Position numbers and translations under genes: made by a program. A model generated the notes under the pieces. It saw nothing but the letters and a program-made list of their open reading frames with translations, had not been told where the DNA came from and did not search any database. DNA of 64,000 nt from assembly GCA_913775725.1 (NCBI GenBank), contig CAJYNG010000017.1:217996-281995 (forward strand), in the 5' to 3' direction. This document shows, in pieces, positions 7,465-16,439 of the stretch. Each line of letters starts with the position of its first letter. Position 1 is the stretch's first letter. Source of the stretch: an uncultured Stenotrophomonas sp. Its GTDB lineage: Bacteria; Pseudomonadota; Gammaproteobacteria; Xanthomonadales; Xanthomonadaceae.

Positions 7465-10137
7465 ATGCCGCGTGCGTCGTCGTTCCGCCTGTTCCTGCCC
7501 TCGCTGCTGTTGACCCTGGTCGTTGCCGGCTGTGGCGACAAGGACGCGAAGGCGCCGGCGACCACGGTCACCCAGCCCAGCGCGCAGGCCGCGGCCGCCG
7601 CCGATCCCGCCGCGGCCCCGTTGCTGGCCGCGCTGCAGAAGCAGCTCGACGGCTACCGCCGGATCATCGTGCTGCTGGCCGACGAGGACCAACAGTCGGC
7701 TGCCGACCGCGGCACCTCCACGCGTGTGGGCCAGCAGCTGTTCCACGATGGGCTGGAACAGCGCACGGCCATCGCCGCACAGTTCGACTCGCTGCTGCGC
7801 GGCTCCAGTCCGCAGCGCTTCGCCACCCTCGGCACCGTGCTGGACTACATCGAATCGGCACCGGAACTGTTCGACGCCGACCGCCTGGCCTTCCGCGAAG
7901 TGCTGCGTGACCTGCATGAGCGGGTCGGCACCGATTCGTCGCTGCCGGCGGTGAAGCTGCACCAGCGCATCGGTGAGGACCTGGAAGCGCTTGATGAGAT
8001 CGAGCGCAACTACAACCAGGAACTGACCCGCATCTTCAGCCGTTTCGAGCGCACCCGCGCCATCGAACTGAAGCGTGAGAAGTGGGACGACTACATCGCC
8101 CACCTGCACAAGGACTACAGCCGCGAAGCGATCCTGCGCGACTATGGCGTGATCGAGCCGTACCCGATGTCGATGAAGGACAGCGACCGCGAGATCTTCG
8201 GCCGCGACCTGCCGCCGAAGACGGTGGTGCTGACCTTCGACGATGGCCCGCACAAGGCTTATACCGATGAAGTGGTGGCCATCCTCAAGCGTTACGACGT
8301 GCCGGGCGTGTTCTTCGAAGTCGGCCGCAACCTGGGCAAGGTCGAGGCCGATGGCAAGGTCAGCCTTGGCCCGATGGCGAAGATCAGCCGCAACCTGATG
8401 GAAGAGGGCTATGCGGTGGGCAATCACAGCCTGACCCATGCCCAGTTGTCGCGCACCACCGGCGATGCGCTGCGCCAGCAGGTGCTGGACACCGACACGC
8501 TGCTCAAGGACGTCGACAGCAAGCGCGCGCCGCTGTTCCGCTTCCCGTACGGCGCGCGCAATGCCGAAGGCCTGCAGCTGCTCAACGAAGCCGGCCTGAA
8601 GTCGATCATGTGGAACATCGACTCGATGGACTGGGCCGACCCGGTGCCGGAGTCGATCGTGCAGCGCGTGCTCGACCAGGTGAACAAGGAGCAGCGCGGC
8701 ATCATCCTGTTCCACGACATCCACGACCGTGCGGTGAAGGCGCTGCCGCAGATCCTCGACCGGCTGATCGCCGATGGTTACCAGTTCGCCGGCTGGAACG
8801 GACGCGAGTTCACCGTCGCCCGCGCGCGCAAGGGTGATGCCGGTGCCGCCACCGTGACCACCGGCTACGAGAAGTCCTGGGCGATCGTGGTCGGCATCGA
8901 CAACTACGCCAAGTGGCCGAAGCTGGAGTACGCCAGCCACGACGCGCAGGCGGTGGCCGATACCCTGACCGGGCAGTTCGGCTTCCCGTCCTCGCAGGTG
9001 ATCGTGCTGAAGAACGAGCAGGCGACCCGCAACAACATTCTGGCCGCCTTCCACGACCGCCTGGCCGACGACAGCACCGGAAAGAACGACCGCGTGTTCG
9101 TGTTCTTCGCTGGCCATGGCGCCACCCGCCAGCTCGCCTCCGGGCGCGACCTCGGCTACATCATTCCGGTGGATTCGGATCCGAAGGAATTCGCCACCGA
9201 CGCGATCGCGATGACCGACATCCAGAACATCGCCGAGAGCATGCAGGCCAAGCACGTGATGTTCGTGATGGATGCCTGCTACAGCGGCCTGGGCCTGACC
9301 CGTGGCGGTCCCTCGTCGTCGTCGTTCCTGCGCGAGAACGCGCGTCGCAGCGCGCGGCAGATGTTGACCGCCGGCGGTGCCGACCAGCAGGTGGCCGATG
9401 CCGGCCCGAACGGCCACTCGGTGTTCACCTGGGTGCTGTTGCAGGCACTGGCCGGCAAGGGCGATCTCAACGGCGATGGCCTGATCACCGGTACCGAACT
9501 GGCCGCCTACGTGGCGCCGGCGGTGTCGGCGGTATCGCACCAGACCCCGGCCTTCGGCAGCCTGCCAGGTTCGCAGGGCGGCGAGTTCGTATTCCAGGTA
9601 CCCGACAGCCAGGAATACCTCAACGCCGATACGCGCCAGCTGACCGCCGATGCGATCGCGCTGAACAACAAGGTGGATGCCGCCAGCGAAGCCAAGGGTG
9701 CCCAGGCGCCGGTAACCGTGGCCGATCTGCAGGGCGGCAAGGCCAAGCTGGTGGTGCCCACCGCTGGCCCGGCGTCCGACCGGCAGCGCGCACAGCAGGC
9801 CAATGACCGCGGCCTGCAGCTGTACCGCGAGAAGCAGTACGACCAGGCGGCCGCGCAGTTCACCGAGGCGCTGAAGCTGCGCCCGGACTTCGCCCAGGCC
9901 GCCAACAACCTCGGTTTCGTCTATTACCGTCAGCAGCGCTACGCCGAAGCTGCACGCTGGCTGGAGAACACGCTGAAGATCGATCCGTCGCGTGCGGTGG
10001 CCTATCTCAACCTGGGCGATGCCTACTTCAACGCCGGCGACAAGGCCAAGGCCAAGCAGGCCTACACGACCTACCTGGCGCTGCAGCCGCAGGGCAGTGG
10101 TGCCGCGCAGGCACGCGCGCAGCTGGAGAAACTCTGA
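7465..10137 (+). CDS. Lipoprotein with polysaccharide deacetylase, caspase-like peptidase and TPR modules
   Basis: 890 residues. A lipoprotein signal peptide ends LTLVVAGC. Residues about 40-235 form an unassigned helical region. A NodB-type carbohydrate deacetylase follows, with TFDDGPH at 257-263 (metal/catalytic Asp259-Asp260), HSLTH (His321 and His325) and RFPYG at 359-363. A C14 caspase-like domain starts near 470 (WAIVVGIDNY) with the dyad His551 (FFAGHG) and Cys605 (DACYSG). About three TPR helical pairs fill residues 785-885. All key residues of both enzymes are present. The protein is probably anchored to a membrane and faces the periplasm, but its substrate is unknown. It lies between yidC and mnmE, three bases ahead of mnmE. 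Confidence 0.9.
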   Translation: MPRASSFRLFLPSLLLTLVVAGCGDKDAKAPATTVTQPSAQAAAAADPAAAPLLAALQKQLDGYRRIIVLLADEDQQSAADRGTSTRVGQQLFHDGLEQRTAIAAQFDSLLRGSSPQRFATLGTVLDYIESAPELFDADRLAFREVLRDLHERVGTDSSLPAVKLHQRIGEDLEALDEIERNYNQELTRIFSRFERTRAIELKREKWDDYIAHLHKDYSREAILRDYGVIEPYPMSMKDSDREIFGRDLPPKTVVLTFDDGPHKAYTDEVVAILKRYDVPGVFFEVGRNLGKVEADGKVSLGPMAKISRNLMEEGYAVGNHSLTHAQLSRTTGDALRQQVLDTDTLLKDVDSKRAPLFRFPYGARNAEGLQLLNEAGLKSIMWNIDSMDWADPVPESIVQRVLDQVNKEQRGIILFHDIHDRAVKALPQILDRLIADGYQFAGWNGREFTVARARKGDAGAATVTTGYEKSWAIVVGIDNYAKWPKLEYASHDAQAVADTLTGQFGFPSSQVIVLKNEQATRNNILAAFHDRLADDSTGKNDRVFVFFAGHGATRQLASGRDLGYIIPVDSDPKEFATDAIAMTDIQNIAESMQAKHVMFVMDACYSGLGLTRGGPSSSSFLRENARRSARQMLTAGGADQQVADAGPNGHSVFTWVLLQALAGKGDLNGDGLITGTELAAYVAPAVSAVSHQTPAFGSLPGSQGGEFVFQVPDSQEYLNADTRQLTADAIALNNKVDAASEAKGAQAPVTVADLQGGKAKLVVPTAGPASDRQRAQQANDRGLQLYREKQYDQAAAQFTEALKLRPDFAQAANNLGFVYYRQQRYAEAARWLENTLKIDPSRAVAYLNLGDAYFNAGDKAKAKQAYTTYLALQPQGSGAAQARAQLEKL

Positions 10138-10140
10138 ACC

Positions 10141-11490
10141 ATGAACGACGCGATCCGCACCGACACCATCGTGGCCATCGCCAGCGCATCGGGCGCTGGC
10201 GGTGTTGGTCTGCTGCGCCTGTCCGGCCCGCGCGCAGCGGCCATCGCCAACGCGTTGGGTGCGCCTGCACTGCGCCCGCGCCATGCGCACTATGCGCGCC
10301 TGCGCGACGCCGATGGCGAGGTCATCGACGATGGCATCGTGCTGTGGTTCCCGGCGCCGAACAGCTTCACCGGCGAAGAGGTGGTGGAACTGCAGGGCCA
10401 CGGCAGTCCGGTGCTGCTGCAGCAACTGGTCGCGCGCTGCATCGCGCTCGGCGCGCGCCAGGCGCGGCCGGGTGAGTTCAGCGAACGGGCGTTCCTCAAC
10501 GGCAAGCTGGACCTGGCCCAGGCCGAGGCCATCGCCGACCTGATCGCCGCGGGTGACAACCGCGCCGCGCGCGCTGCACGCCGTTCGCTGGATGGCGTGT
10601 TCTCACGCCGCATCGACACCGTGGTCGAACAGCTGGTGCTGCTGCGCATCCATGTGGAAGCGGCCATCGACTTCGCCGACGAACCGCTGGATACCCTCGG
10701 TGGCGCGCAGGTGCGGCGTGGCCTGGAACAGGCGCGCAGCGACCTGGGCCTGCTGCGCCGCGATGCCGAGCGCGGCCGTCGCCTGCGCGATGGCCTGCAT
10801 GCGGTGCTGATCGGCCCGCCGAATGCCGGCAAGAGCTCACTGCTCAATGCATTGGCCGGCAGCGAGCGCGCCATTGTCACCGACATCGCCGGCACCACCC
10901 GCGACACGCTGCGCGAAACCATCCGCCTGGACGGCCTGGAGCTGACCCTGGTCGACACCGCCGGCCTGCGCGACGGCGGCGACGCCATCGAACGCGAAGG
11001 CATGCGCCGCGCCCACGTGGAGATCGAGCGCACCGATCTGGCGCTGATCGTCTTGGACGCGCGCGATCCCGCGGCCGGCGAGGCGGCGCTGGGCGATGCC
11101 GTGGCGGCGGTGCCGCACAAGGTCTACATCCACAACAAGTCGGACCTGCTGGATGCGTTGCCGGCGCTGGACGATCCGGACCGCGTGTTCGTTTCGGCTG
11201 CGACTGGCGCCGGGTTGGAAGAACTGCACGCGCGCCTGCGCAGCATTGCCAGCGCCGGGGCAGGGGAGCAGGTGGATGGCGAGTTCTCCGCGCGCACGCG
11301 GCATGTGGATGCAATCGAGCGTGCGCAGGAGCACGCGCAGCGCGCCGATGGCGAACTGGCGCACGAGCACCTGGAACTGGCCGCCGAGGAACTACGGCTG
11401 GCCCACGATGCACTGGGCGAGATCACCGGGCAGATGAGTGCCGATGATCTGCTGGGAAGGATCTTCTCCAGTTTCTGCATCGGGAAGTAA
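10141..11490 (+). CDS. mnmE: tRNA modification GTPase MnmE (TrmE)
   Basis: With MnmG it installs the carboxymethylaminomethyl group at C5 of wobble uridine-34 in certain tRNAs. The 449 residues show the N-terminal tetrahydrofolate-binding domain (start [20 protein letters not shown]), the inserted G domain with G1 GPPNAGKS (Lys231) and [10 protein letters not shown], and the invariant C-terminal CIGK. It follows the caspase-like lipoprotein by three bases and is probably co-transcribed with it. A SMAG inverted pair directly after the stop may serve as the 3' end. Confidence 0.97.
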   Translation: MNDAIRTDTIVAIASASGAGGVGLLRLSGPRAAAIANALGAPALRPRHAHYARLRDADGEVIDDGIVLWFPAPNSFTGEEVVELQGHGSPVLLQQLVARCIALGARQARPGEFSERAFLNGKLDLAQAEAIADLIAAGDNRAARAARRSLDGVFSRRIDTVVEQLVLLRIHVEAAIDFADEPLDTLGGAQVRRGLEQARSDLGLLRRDAERGRRLRDGLHAVLIGPPNAGKSSLLNALAGSERAIVTDIAGTTRDTLRETIRLDGLELTLVDTAGLRDGGDAIEREGMRRAHVEIERTDLALIVLDARDPAAGEAALGDAVAAVPHKVYIHNKSDLLDALPALDDPDRVFVSAATGAGLEELHARLRSIASAGAGEQVDGEFSARTRHVDAIERAQEHAQRADGELAHEHLELAAEELRLAHDALGEITGQMSADDLLGRIFSSFCIGK

Positions 11491-11492
11491 CT

Positions 11493-11552
11493 GTAGAGCC
11501 GAGCCCATGCTCGGCTGTTCTACCCGCCAGCCGAGCATGGGCTCGGCTCTAC
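11493..11552. repeat. SMAG inverted pair after mnmE
   Basis: GTAG plus stem AGCCGAGC-CCAT-GCTCGGCT, followed 12 bases later by the same unit inverted and ending CTAC. Together the two units can form one long hairpin. Confidence 0.85.
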
Positions 11553-11627
11553 AGGGACCGGCTTCCCCCACCTGTCACATTGCCGCCGCATACTGACGCC
11601 CATCACATACCGCTTGGGGAAGTCGCA

Positions 11628-12734
11628 GTGAAGTCGTGGGGTTGTGCGTTGCTGTTGTCGCTGGCCGTGGCACCATCGGTGGCCATGAGTGCTGAATCCT
11701 CCACCCCGGCCGCGCACAAGGTGTCGGTCTATGGCCACCGCGGGGCAAGCGCGCTGCTGCCCGAGCACACCCTGGCGGCCTACGCCCAAGCGATCGCCGA
11801 TGGCGCCGACTACATCGAACCGGACCTGGTGATGACCCAGGACGGGGTGATGGTGGCCCGCCACGAGAACGAGATCGGTGGCACCACCGACGTCGCCTCG
11901 CATCCGGAGTTTGCCAGCCGCCGCACCAGCAAGGTCATCGACGGGCAGAAGGTCGACGGCTGGTTCACCGAAGACTTCACCCTGGCCGAGCTGAAGACCC
12001 TGTACGCGCGCGAGCGCCTGCCGGAGCTGCGCAGCACCGCCTACGACGGCCAGTTCCGCATCGCCAGCCTGGACGAGATCCTGGCCTTCCTGGTGCAGCA
12101 GGCCGGGCGCGCCAACCGCGGCATCGGCCTGGTACCGGAGATCAAGCACCCGACCTACTTCCAGTCGATCGGCCTGCCGATGGAAGACAAGCTGCTGGCC
12201 GCGCTGCGCGGCAACGCCTACACCAACGTCGGCCCGGTCACCATCCAGTCGTTCGAGACCGCCAACCTGCGCTACCTGCGCGGCAAGATCCCGCGTGGCA
12301 GCAACATCCGCCTGCTGCAGCTGTTGTGGAAGGGCGATACCCAGCCGGCCGACATCGCCAAGGCCGGTGGAAAGCTGACCTACGCACAGATGATGACGCC
12401 GGCCGGATTGAAGGATATCGCCAGCTACGCCGACAGCATCGGCCCGGAGCTGCGCTCGATCATTCCGCTGGATGACAAGGGTGCACTGGGCACGCCGACC
12501 ACGCTGGTGCGTGATGCGCATGCGGTGGGCCTGATGGTGATTCCGTACACCTTCCGCCCGGAGAACCACTTCCAGGCCAGCAACCTGCGCAAGGGCGCCG
12601 ACAACGCGCGCAATGCCGAGGGTTCGATTGCCGAGATGCGTGCCTATCTGGCCACCGGCATCGACGCCTTCTTCACCGATGACCCGGCACTGGGCCGGCA
12701 GGCGGTGGATGGCATGGGCGCGGCGGGGAACTGA
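11628..12734 (+). CDS. glpQ: Glycerophosphodiester phosphodiesterase, periplasmic GlpQ type
   Basis: Hydrolyses glycerophosphodiesters released from phospholipids to glycerol-3-phosphate and an alcohol. A GTG start is chosen because GGGGAAG lies at the right distance and it opens a clean signal peptide (MKSWGCALLLSLAVAPSVAMSA); this gives 368 residues. Family residues are present: YGHRGAS with His37, EPD with Glu64 and Asp66, and ARHEN with His79. The length and signal peptide fit the periplasmic GlpQ rather than the cytoplasmic UgpQ branch. It stands alone between repeats. Confidence 0.9.
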   Translation: MKSWGCALLLSLAVAPSVAMSAESSTPAAHKVSVYGHRGASALLPEHTLAAYAQAIADGADYIEPDLVMTQDGVMVARHENEIGGTTDVASHPEFASRRTSKVIDGQKVDGWFTEDFTLAELKTLYARERLPELRSTAYDGQFRIASLDEILAFLVQQAGRANRGIGLVPEIKHPTYFQSIGLPMEDKLLAALRGNAYTNVGPVTIQSFETANLRYLRGKIPRGSNIRLLQLLWKGDTQPADIAKAGGKLTYAQMMTPAGLKDIASYADSIGPELRSIIPLDDKGALGTPTTLVRDAHAVGLMVIPYTFRPENHFQASNLRKGADNARNAEGSIAEMRAYLATGIDAFFTDDPALGRQAVDGMGAAGN

Positions 12735-12789
12735 GCGATCAACGCCGCCGGGCTTGGGCCGGCGCTACCCGGGGTGCCTGTGTGCTCTG

Positions 12790-12846
12790 GTAGGTGCCAA
12801 CCTTGGTTGGCACACAACAACCGCGCCGACCCAGGTCGACCACTAC
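12790..12846. repeat. SMAG inverted pair downstream of glpQ
   Basis: GTAG plus GTGCCAACC-TT-GGTTGGCAC, then an inverted unit CCGACCCAGGTCGACCACTAC. It lies between the convergent glpQ and rhomboid genes. Confidence 0.75.
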
Positions 12847-12867
12847 CAGGCAATGAAGACGCCGGGT

Positions 12868-12898
12868 GGGGTCAGAGCCCCTTCGGGGACCCGACCCC
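12868..12898. repeat. GGGGTC-type palindromic repeat
   Basis: GGGGTCAGAGCCCC-TTC-GGGGACCCGACCCC hairpin. It is one of six such intergenic palindromes in this window. It lies between convergent genes and could act as a terminator. Confidence 0.7.
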
Positions 12899-12906
12899 GT
12901 CACCGA

Positions 12907-13677
12907 TCAACCGCGCGGCTCGTCCGGCCGGCGGAACGGGATCACCACATAGTCCTGGCCTTCGCGCGGCTGCCACAGCACCGGCACGCGCTGCGGTGAC
13001 GGCGGCTCCAGCTCATCGTCGGGCAGCGGTTCGATGTCTTCTTCTTCGTCTTCCCAGCTGTAGCGCGGGCGCGGCGGCAGTGGGTCGGCGTTGCGGAACA
13101 GCAGCGCGGCGATGATGCCGGCGAAGGCGCCGCCCATGTGCGACTGCCAGGACACGCCGTCGGCGTGCGGCAGGATGGTCATCAGCATGCCGCCGTAGAA
13201 CAGCATGCCGATCAGGCCAGTGGCGATCGCCGCACGATCACGGCGCAGCAGGCCGAGGCTGGCCAGCAGGAACATCAGGCCGTGGGTTACGCCACTTGCG
13301 CCCAGGTGCACGCTGCCCGGATTGCCCAGCATCCACGCGCCGATGCCTGAGCCCAGCCACAGCAGGGGCAGGGCACGTACGGTGGCTTTCGGGTAGACGC
13401 TGCCGGCCAGCGTGCCGAGGATCAGGATGGCGATGCTGTTGGCGACGATATGCTCGACCGAGGCGTGCAGCATCGGGCCGCCGATCAGGCCAAGCAGGCC
13501 CTTGGCTTCCAGTGGCGCGACCGCCCACGGTCGCCAGTCGAACGTGCCCTGCAGGGCGAACACGGCCACCAGCACCAGCACGGCGGCCAGGCTGACATTG
13601 AACGCCCGCAGGATGCGCGAGCGGTCATTGCGGGGGGCCGGCGCGTCGCCGGCGGGCAGGGGCGCGTTGTTGTTCAT
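12907..13677 (-). CDS. Rhomboid-family intramembrane serine protease
   Basis: Cleaves transmembrane substrates within the membrane. The 256-residue protein has about six hydrophobic segments. Catalytic residues are visible: HLGASG with Ser128, SHMGG with His180, and the HxxxN pair His76/Asn80, in the E. coli GlpG arrangement. After the last membrane segment it carries a soluble tail of about 60 residues with a strongly acidic stretch (WEDEEEDIEPLPDDELEPP), which is unusual for a minimal rhomboid. The substrate is unknown. It is transcribed leftward as a single gene. Confidence 0.9.
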   Translation of the reverse strand: MNNNAPLPAGDAPAPRNDRSRILRAFNVSLAAVLVLVAVFALQGTFDWRPWAVAPLEAKGLLGLIGGPMLHASVEHIVANSIAILILGTLAGSVYPKATVRALPLLWLGSGIGAWMLGNPGSVHLGASGVTHGLMFLLASLGLLRRDRAAIATGLIGMLFYGGMLMTILPHADGVSWQSHMGGAFAGIIAALLFRNADPLPPRPRYSWEDEEEDIEPLPDDELEPPSPQRVPVLWQPREGQDYVVIPFRRPDEPRG

Positions 13678-13777
13678 ACCTCAGCAATGGCGGTGGTTGG
13701 CGCGAAACCAAGGCCACCGCTGCGGGAGAGTGGAAACGGCCGGCGGGACAATCCCACCGGCCGCGTCATCCAGCGGC

Positions 13778-14740
13778 TCAGGCCTGGCCTTCGCCTTCCT
13801 TCGGCGGGTACTTCAGGCTCAGTACCACAGTGGCGGCGATGATCACCGCGACCACGCCCAGCGACACCGGGGTCGGGATCTTGAACAGGTCGATGATCAT
13901 CATCTTGATGCCGATGAAGCCCAGCACCAGCGCCAGACCATACGGCAGCAGGTGGAAGCGGTCGGCCATGCCGGCCAGCAGGAAGAACATCGCACGCAGG
14001 CCCAGCACCGCGAACACGTTGGAGGTGAGCACGATGAACGGGTCGGTGGTGATCGCGAAGATCGCCGGGATGCTGTCCACCGCGAAGATCACGTCGGTGA
14101 CCGCGATCAGGATCAGCACCGCGAACAGCGGGGTGAACCAGCGCACGCCATCACGCTTCATGCTCAGCGCATTGCCCGCGTAGTCCGGCAGCAGGCGCAG
14201 GTGCTTGCGCATCCAGCGCAGGGCCGGGTTGGTCTCCAGGTCCGGCTCCTGGCCGGCAGCGAACCACATCTTCCAGCCGGTGAACAGCAGGAAGGCACCG
14301 AACACGTAGAGCAGCCAATGGAACTGGCTGATCAGCACACTACCGGCGAAGATCATGATCGTACGCAGCACGATCGCACCCAGGATACCGATGATCAGCA
14401 CCTTCTGGCGCTGCTCCTCCGGCACCGCGAAGTAGCTCATGATCATCAGGAAGACAAAGATGTTGTCGACCGCCAGCGCCTTTTCGACCAGGTAGCCGGT
14501 CAGGAACTCGAGGCCGACCTTGTTGGCCACCACCTGGCCGGCGGTCTCATTCAGGTAGTACCAGAGGCCCGCATTGAACAGCAGGGCCAGCGCGACCCAG
14601 CCGATGGACCACCACAGGGCCTCCTTGAAGGTGACCTTGTGCGGTCCACCATGGCGCATCAACACGAGGTCGACCAGCAGAGCGATGACCACCACCGCTG
14701 CGAAGCCGCCCCACAACCACACGTTACCGATCGTCTGCAT
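13778..14740 (-). CDS. TerC-family membrane protein (Alx-like), probable manganese exporter
   Basis: TerC/Alx proteins are multi-pass membrane proteins linked to manganese export and metalation of secreted enzymes. The 320 residues contain about eight or nine hydrophobic segments and the family hallmarks LVEKALAVDNIFVF and AVTDVIFAVDSIPAIFA, whose acidic residues are thought to bind metal. The ATG giving MQTIGNVWLWGG is chosen because the upstream sequence is occupied by a structured leader resembling the yybP-ykoY riboswitch. That leader strongly supports a manganese role. Confidence 0.93.
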   Translation of the reverse strand: MQTIGNVWLWGGFAAVVVIALLVDLVLMRHGGPHKVTFKEALWWSIGWVALALLFNAGLWYYLNETAGQVVANKVGLEFLTGYLVEKALAVDNIFVFLMIMSYFAVPEEQRQKVLIIGILGAIVLRTIMIFAGSVLISQFHWLLYVFGAFLLFTGWKMWFAAGQEPDLETNPALRWMRKHLRLLPDYAGNALSMKRDGVRWFTPLFAVLILIAVTDVIFAVDSIPAIFAITTDPFIVLTSNVFAVLGLRAMFFLLAGMADRFHLLPYGLALVLGFIGIKMMIIDLFKIPTPVSLGVVAVIIAATVVLSLKYPPKEGEGQA

Positions 14741-14825
14741 TGGGAATGTCCGTTGGAAAGATGAATGCCAGGCCGGACGGCGAGGATCTGCAACGGAGGA
14801 TCGGGAGGGGGATCCAGGGACAGAG

Positions 14826-14946
14826 CTTCGCCAGTACGGCGAAGGTCTCGCTCGCAGTTCCAGTCGGCTGGAACTGCCGTTGCACCGGAGCCTGCGGGCT
14901 CGAAATGACGGCGACAACGTCTGGGAGCTACTCCCCTTCTGGCGCC
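14826..14946 (-). promoter_or_regulatory. yybP-ykoY-type manganese riboswitch upstream of terC
   Basis: Read on the minus strand, the leader has the conserved GGGGAGUAGC (14927-14936), then GUCGCCGUCA, and then GCGAGACCUU (near 14842-14851), the landmarks of the yybP-ykoY aptamer. The outer stem can form between GGCGCCAGAAGG (14935-14946) and the CCUUCGCC strand (14838-14845). The same CCUUCGCC can instead pair with the next UGGCGAAG, giving the alternative hairpin at 14826-14844. These mutually exclusive pairings are what a switch needs. About 85 bp then separate it from the terC ATG. Confidence 0.85.
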
Positions 14947-14990
14947 GATTCTGCGGCCTTGCCGGGCTGCCGTCAAATGGGGGGAGGCCA

Positions 14991-15068
14991 GGGTCGGATC
15001 CCCAAAGGGGCTCCGACCCCTCGTCGTCGCCACACTGGGGTCAGAACCCCCTGCGGGGATCTGACCCC
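14991..15068. repeat. Two adjacent GGGGTC-type palindromic repeats
   Basis: GGGTCGGATCCCC-AAA-GGGGCTCCGACCC at 14991-15019 and GGGGTCAGAACCCC-CT-GCGGGGATCTGACCCC at 15037-15068. The pair lies between the divergent terC leader and the rlmI-like gene. It sits just upstream of both transcription units. Confidence 0.7.
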
Positions 15069-15091
15069 GGCGCCCGGTTTACAATAGGTGG

Positions 15092-16261
15092 ATGAATACC
15101 CCCCTTCCGATTGTCCGCCTCAAGAATGCGTGGCGTTCCAGCCACCCGTGGATCTTCCAGAAACTGGTCGAGAAGCCGACCGTCCGGCCCAAGCCCGGTT
15201 CCATCGTCGACGTGGTCGGCGTGGACGGGGAGTTCATCGGCCGCGGGTTCTACAACGGACACTCGCGCATTGCCGTGCGCATCCTCGAAACCGATCAGAA
15301 CGTGCCGGTGGATGCCGGCTGGTTCTCGCGCAAGATCGCCCAGGCGGTGTCGCTGCGCCGTGAGGTGCTGAAGCTCGATGCGGTGTCCGACGCCTGGCGC
15401 GTGGTGCACAGCGAAGGCGATGGGCTGTCCGGCCTGGTGGTCGACCGCTACGGCGATCTGGTGGTGGTCGAGTTCTTCGCCGCTGGCATGTTCCGCCACC
15501 GCGAGTGGATCTACGACGCCCTGCGCGAACAGTTCCCGGGCTGCCGTTTCCACAGCTTCGCCGATGAGCACGTGCAGAAGCAGGAAAGCTTCGACTTCCA
15601 CGGCAACACCACCACCGAAGCGTCGGTGATCACCGAGTACGGCATCAAGTTCCGCGCCGACCCGGCCGGTGCGCACAAGACCGGATTCTTCGCCGACCAG
15701 CGCGAGAACCGCGAGTGGCTGAGCCAGCAGGTGGAAGGCAAGAGCGTGCTGGACCTGTGCTGCAACACCGGCGGTTTCGCCGTGTACGCCGCAGCGCGTG
15801 GCGCCACCGAAGTGGTCGGCATCGACATCGATGAAGACGTCATCCAGATTGCCAAGGGCAATTCGCGCCTGAACAACGTGCGTCCGAAGTTCGTCCAGTC
15901 CGACATCTTCCCGTGGCTGCGCGATGCCGCCAACCGCGGCGAGCAGTACGACGTGGTGATCCTCGACCCGGCGAAGATGACCCGCGACCGCGACCAGGTC
16001 ATCACCGCGCTGAAGAAGTACCTGGACATGAACAAGCTGGCGCTGGGCGTGGTGAAGCCGGGCGGCCTGTTCGCCACGTTCTCCTGCACCGGCCTGGTGG
16101 CCGAGGACCAGTTCCTCGACATGCTGCGCCGCGCGGCCTATTTCTCCGGTCGTACGATCCAGATCCTGAAGGTTGCTGGTGCGGGTCCGGACCATCCGTT
16201 CATGGCCCACGTGCAGGAATCGCGTTACCTGAAGGCCGTGTTCTGCCGCGTGGTGGATTGA
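15092..16261 (+). CDS. rlmI: RlmI-type 23S rRNA (cytosine-C5) methyltransferase
   Basis: Predicted to methylate C5 of cytosine 1962 in 23S rRNA, as E. coli RlmI does. Residues 1-75 form a PUA-like RNA-binding domain (NAWRSSHPWIFQKLVEKP), followed by the central EEHEE region and a Rossmann methyltransferase domain. SAM motif VLDLCCNTGGFAVYAA, motif IV ILDPAKMTRDRD and the catalytic Cys332 in TFSCTGLV are all present. The length of 389 residues is close to E. coli RlmI (396). Monocistronic by position. Confidence 0.9.
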   Translation: MNTPLPIVRLKNAWRSSHPWIFQKLVEKPTVRPKPGSIVDVVGVDGEFIGRGFYNGHSRIAVRILETDQNVPVDAGWFSRKIAQAVSLRREVLKLDAVSDAWRVVHSEGDGLSGLVVDRYGDLVVVEFFAAGMFRHREWIYDALREQFPGCRFHSFADEHVQKQESFDFHGNTTTEASVITEYGIKFRADPAGAHKTGFFADQRENREWLSQQVEGKSVLDLCCNTGGFAVYAAARGATEVVGIDIDEDVIQIAKGNSRLNNVRPKFVQSDIFPWLRDAANRGEQYDVVILDPAKMTRDRDQVITALKKYLDMNKLALGVVKPGGLFATFSCTGLVAEDQFLDMLRRAAYFSGRTIQILKVAGAGPDHPFMAHVQESRYLKAVFCRVVD

Positions 16262-16439
16262 CGGTCGGCTTCTGCGTTCGCCGGGCATGAATCATGTCCA
16301 CGGCCCGGCGGCCAGCGTTCCGCGCATTGCGATGCGTTCGTGAGAATGGCGCCCCATTGATGAGGGGTCGCGGCGCGGCTCTACAAAAAGGCCGGCCGCA
16401 GCGCTATGGTCGGGCTCTTCCCAATGCCGGTGAGAGCCC

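Noticed and set aside
6862-10425. Very long open frame on the minus strand opposite the lipoprotein and yidC genes (1187 codons)
   Set aside because: It is antisense to well-supported genes in a G+C-rich genome, has low-complexity composition rich in Gln, His, Arg and Val, and no domain. Such mirror frames also occur opposite recC, recB and jetC.
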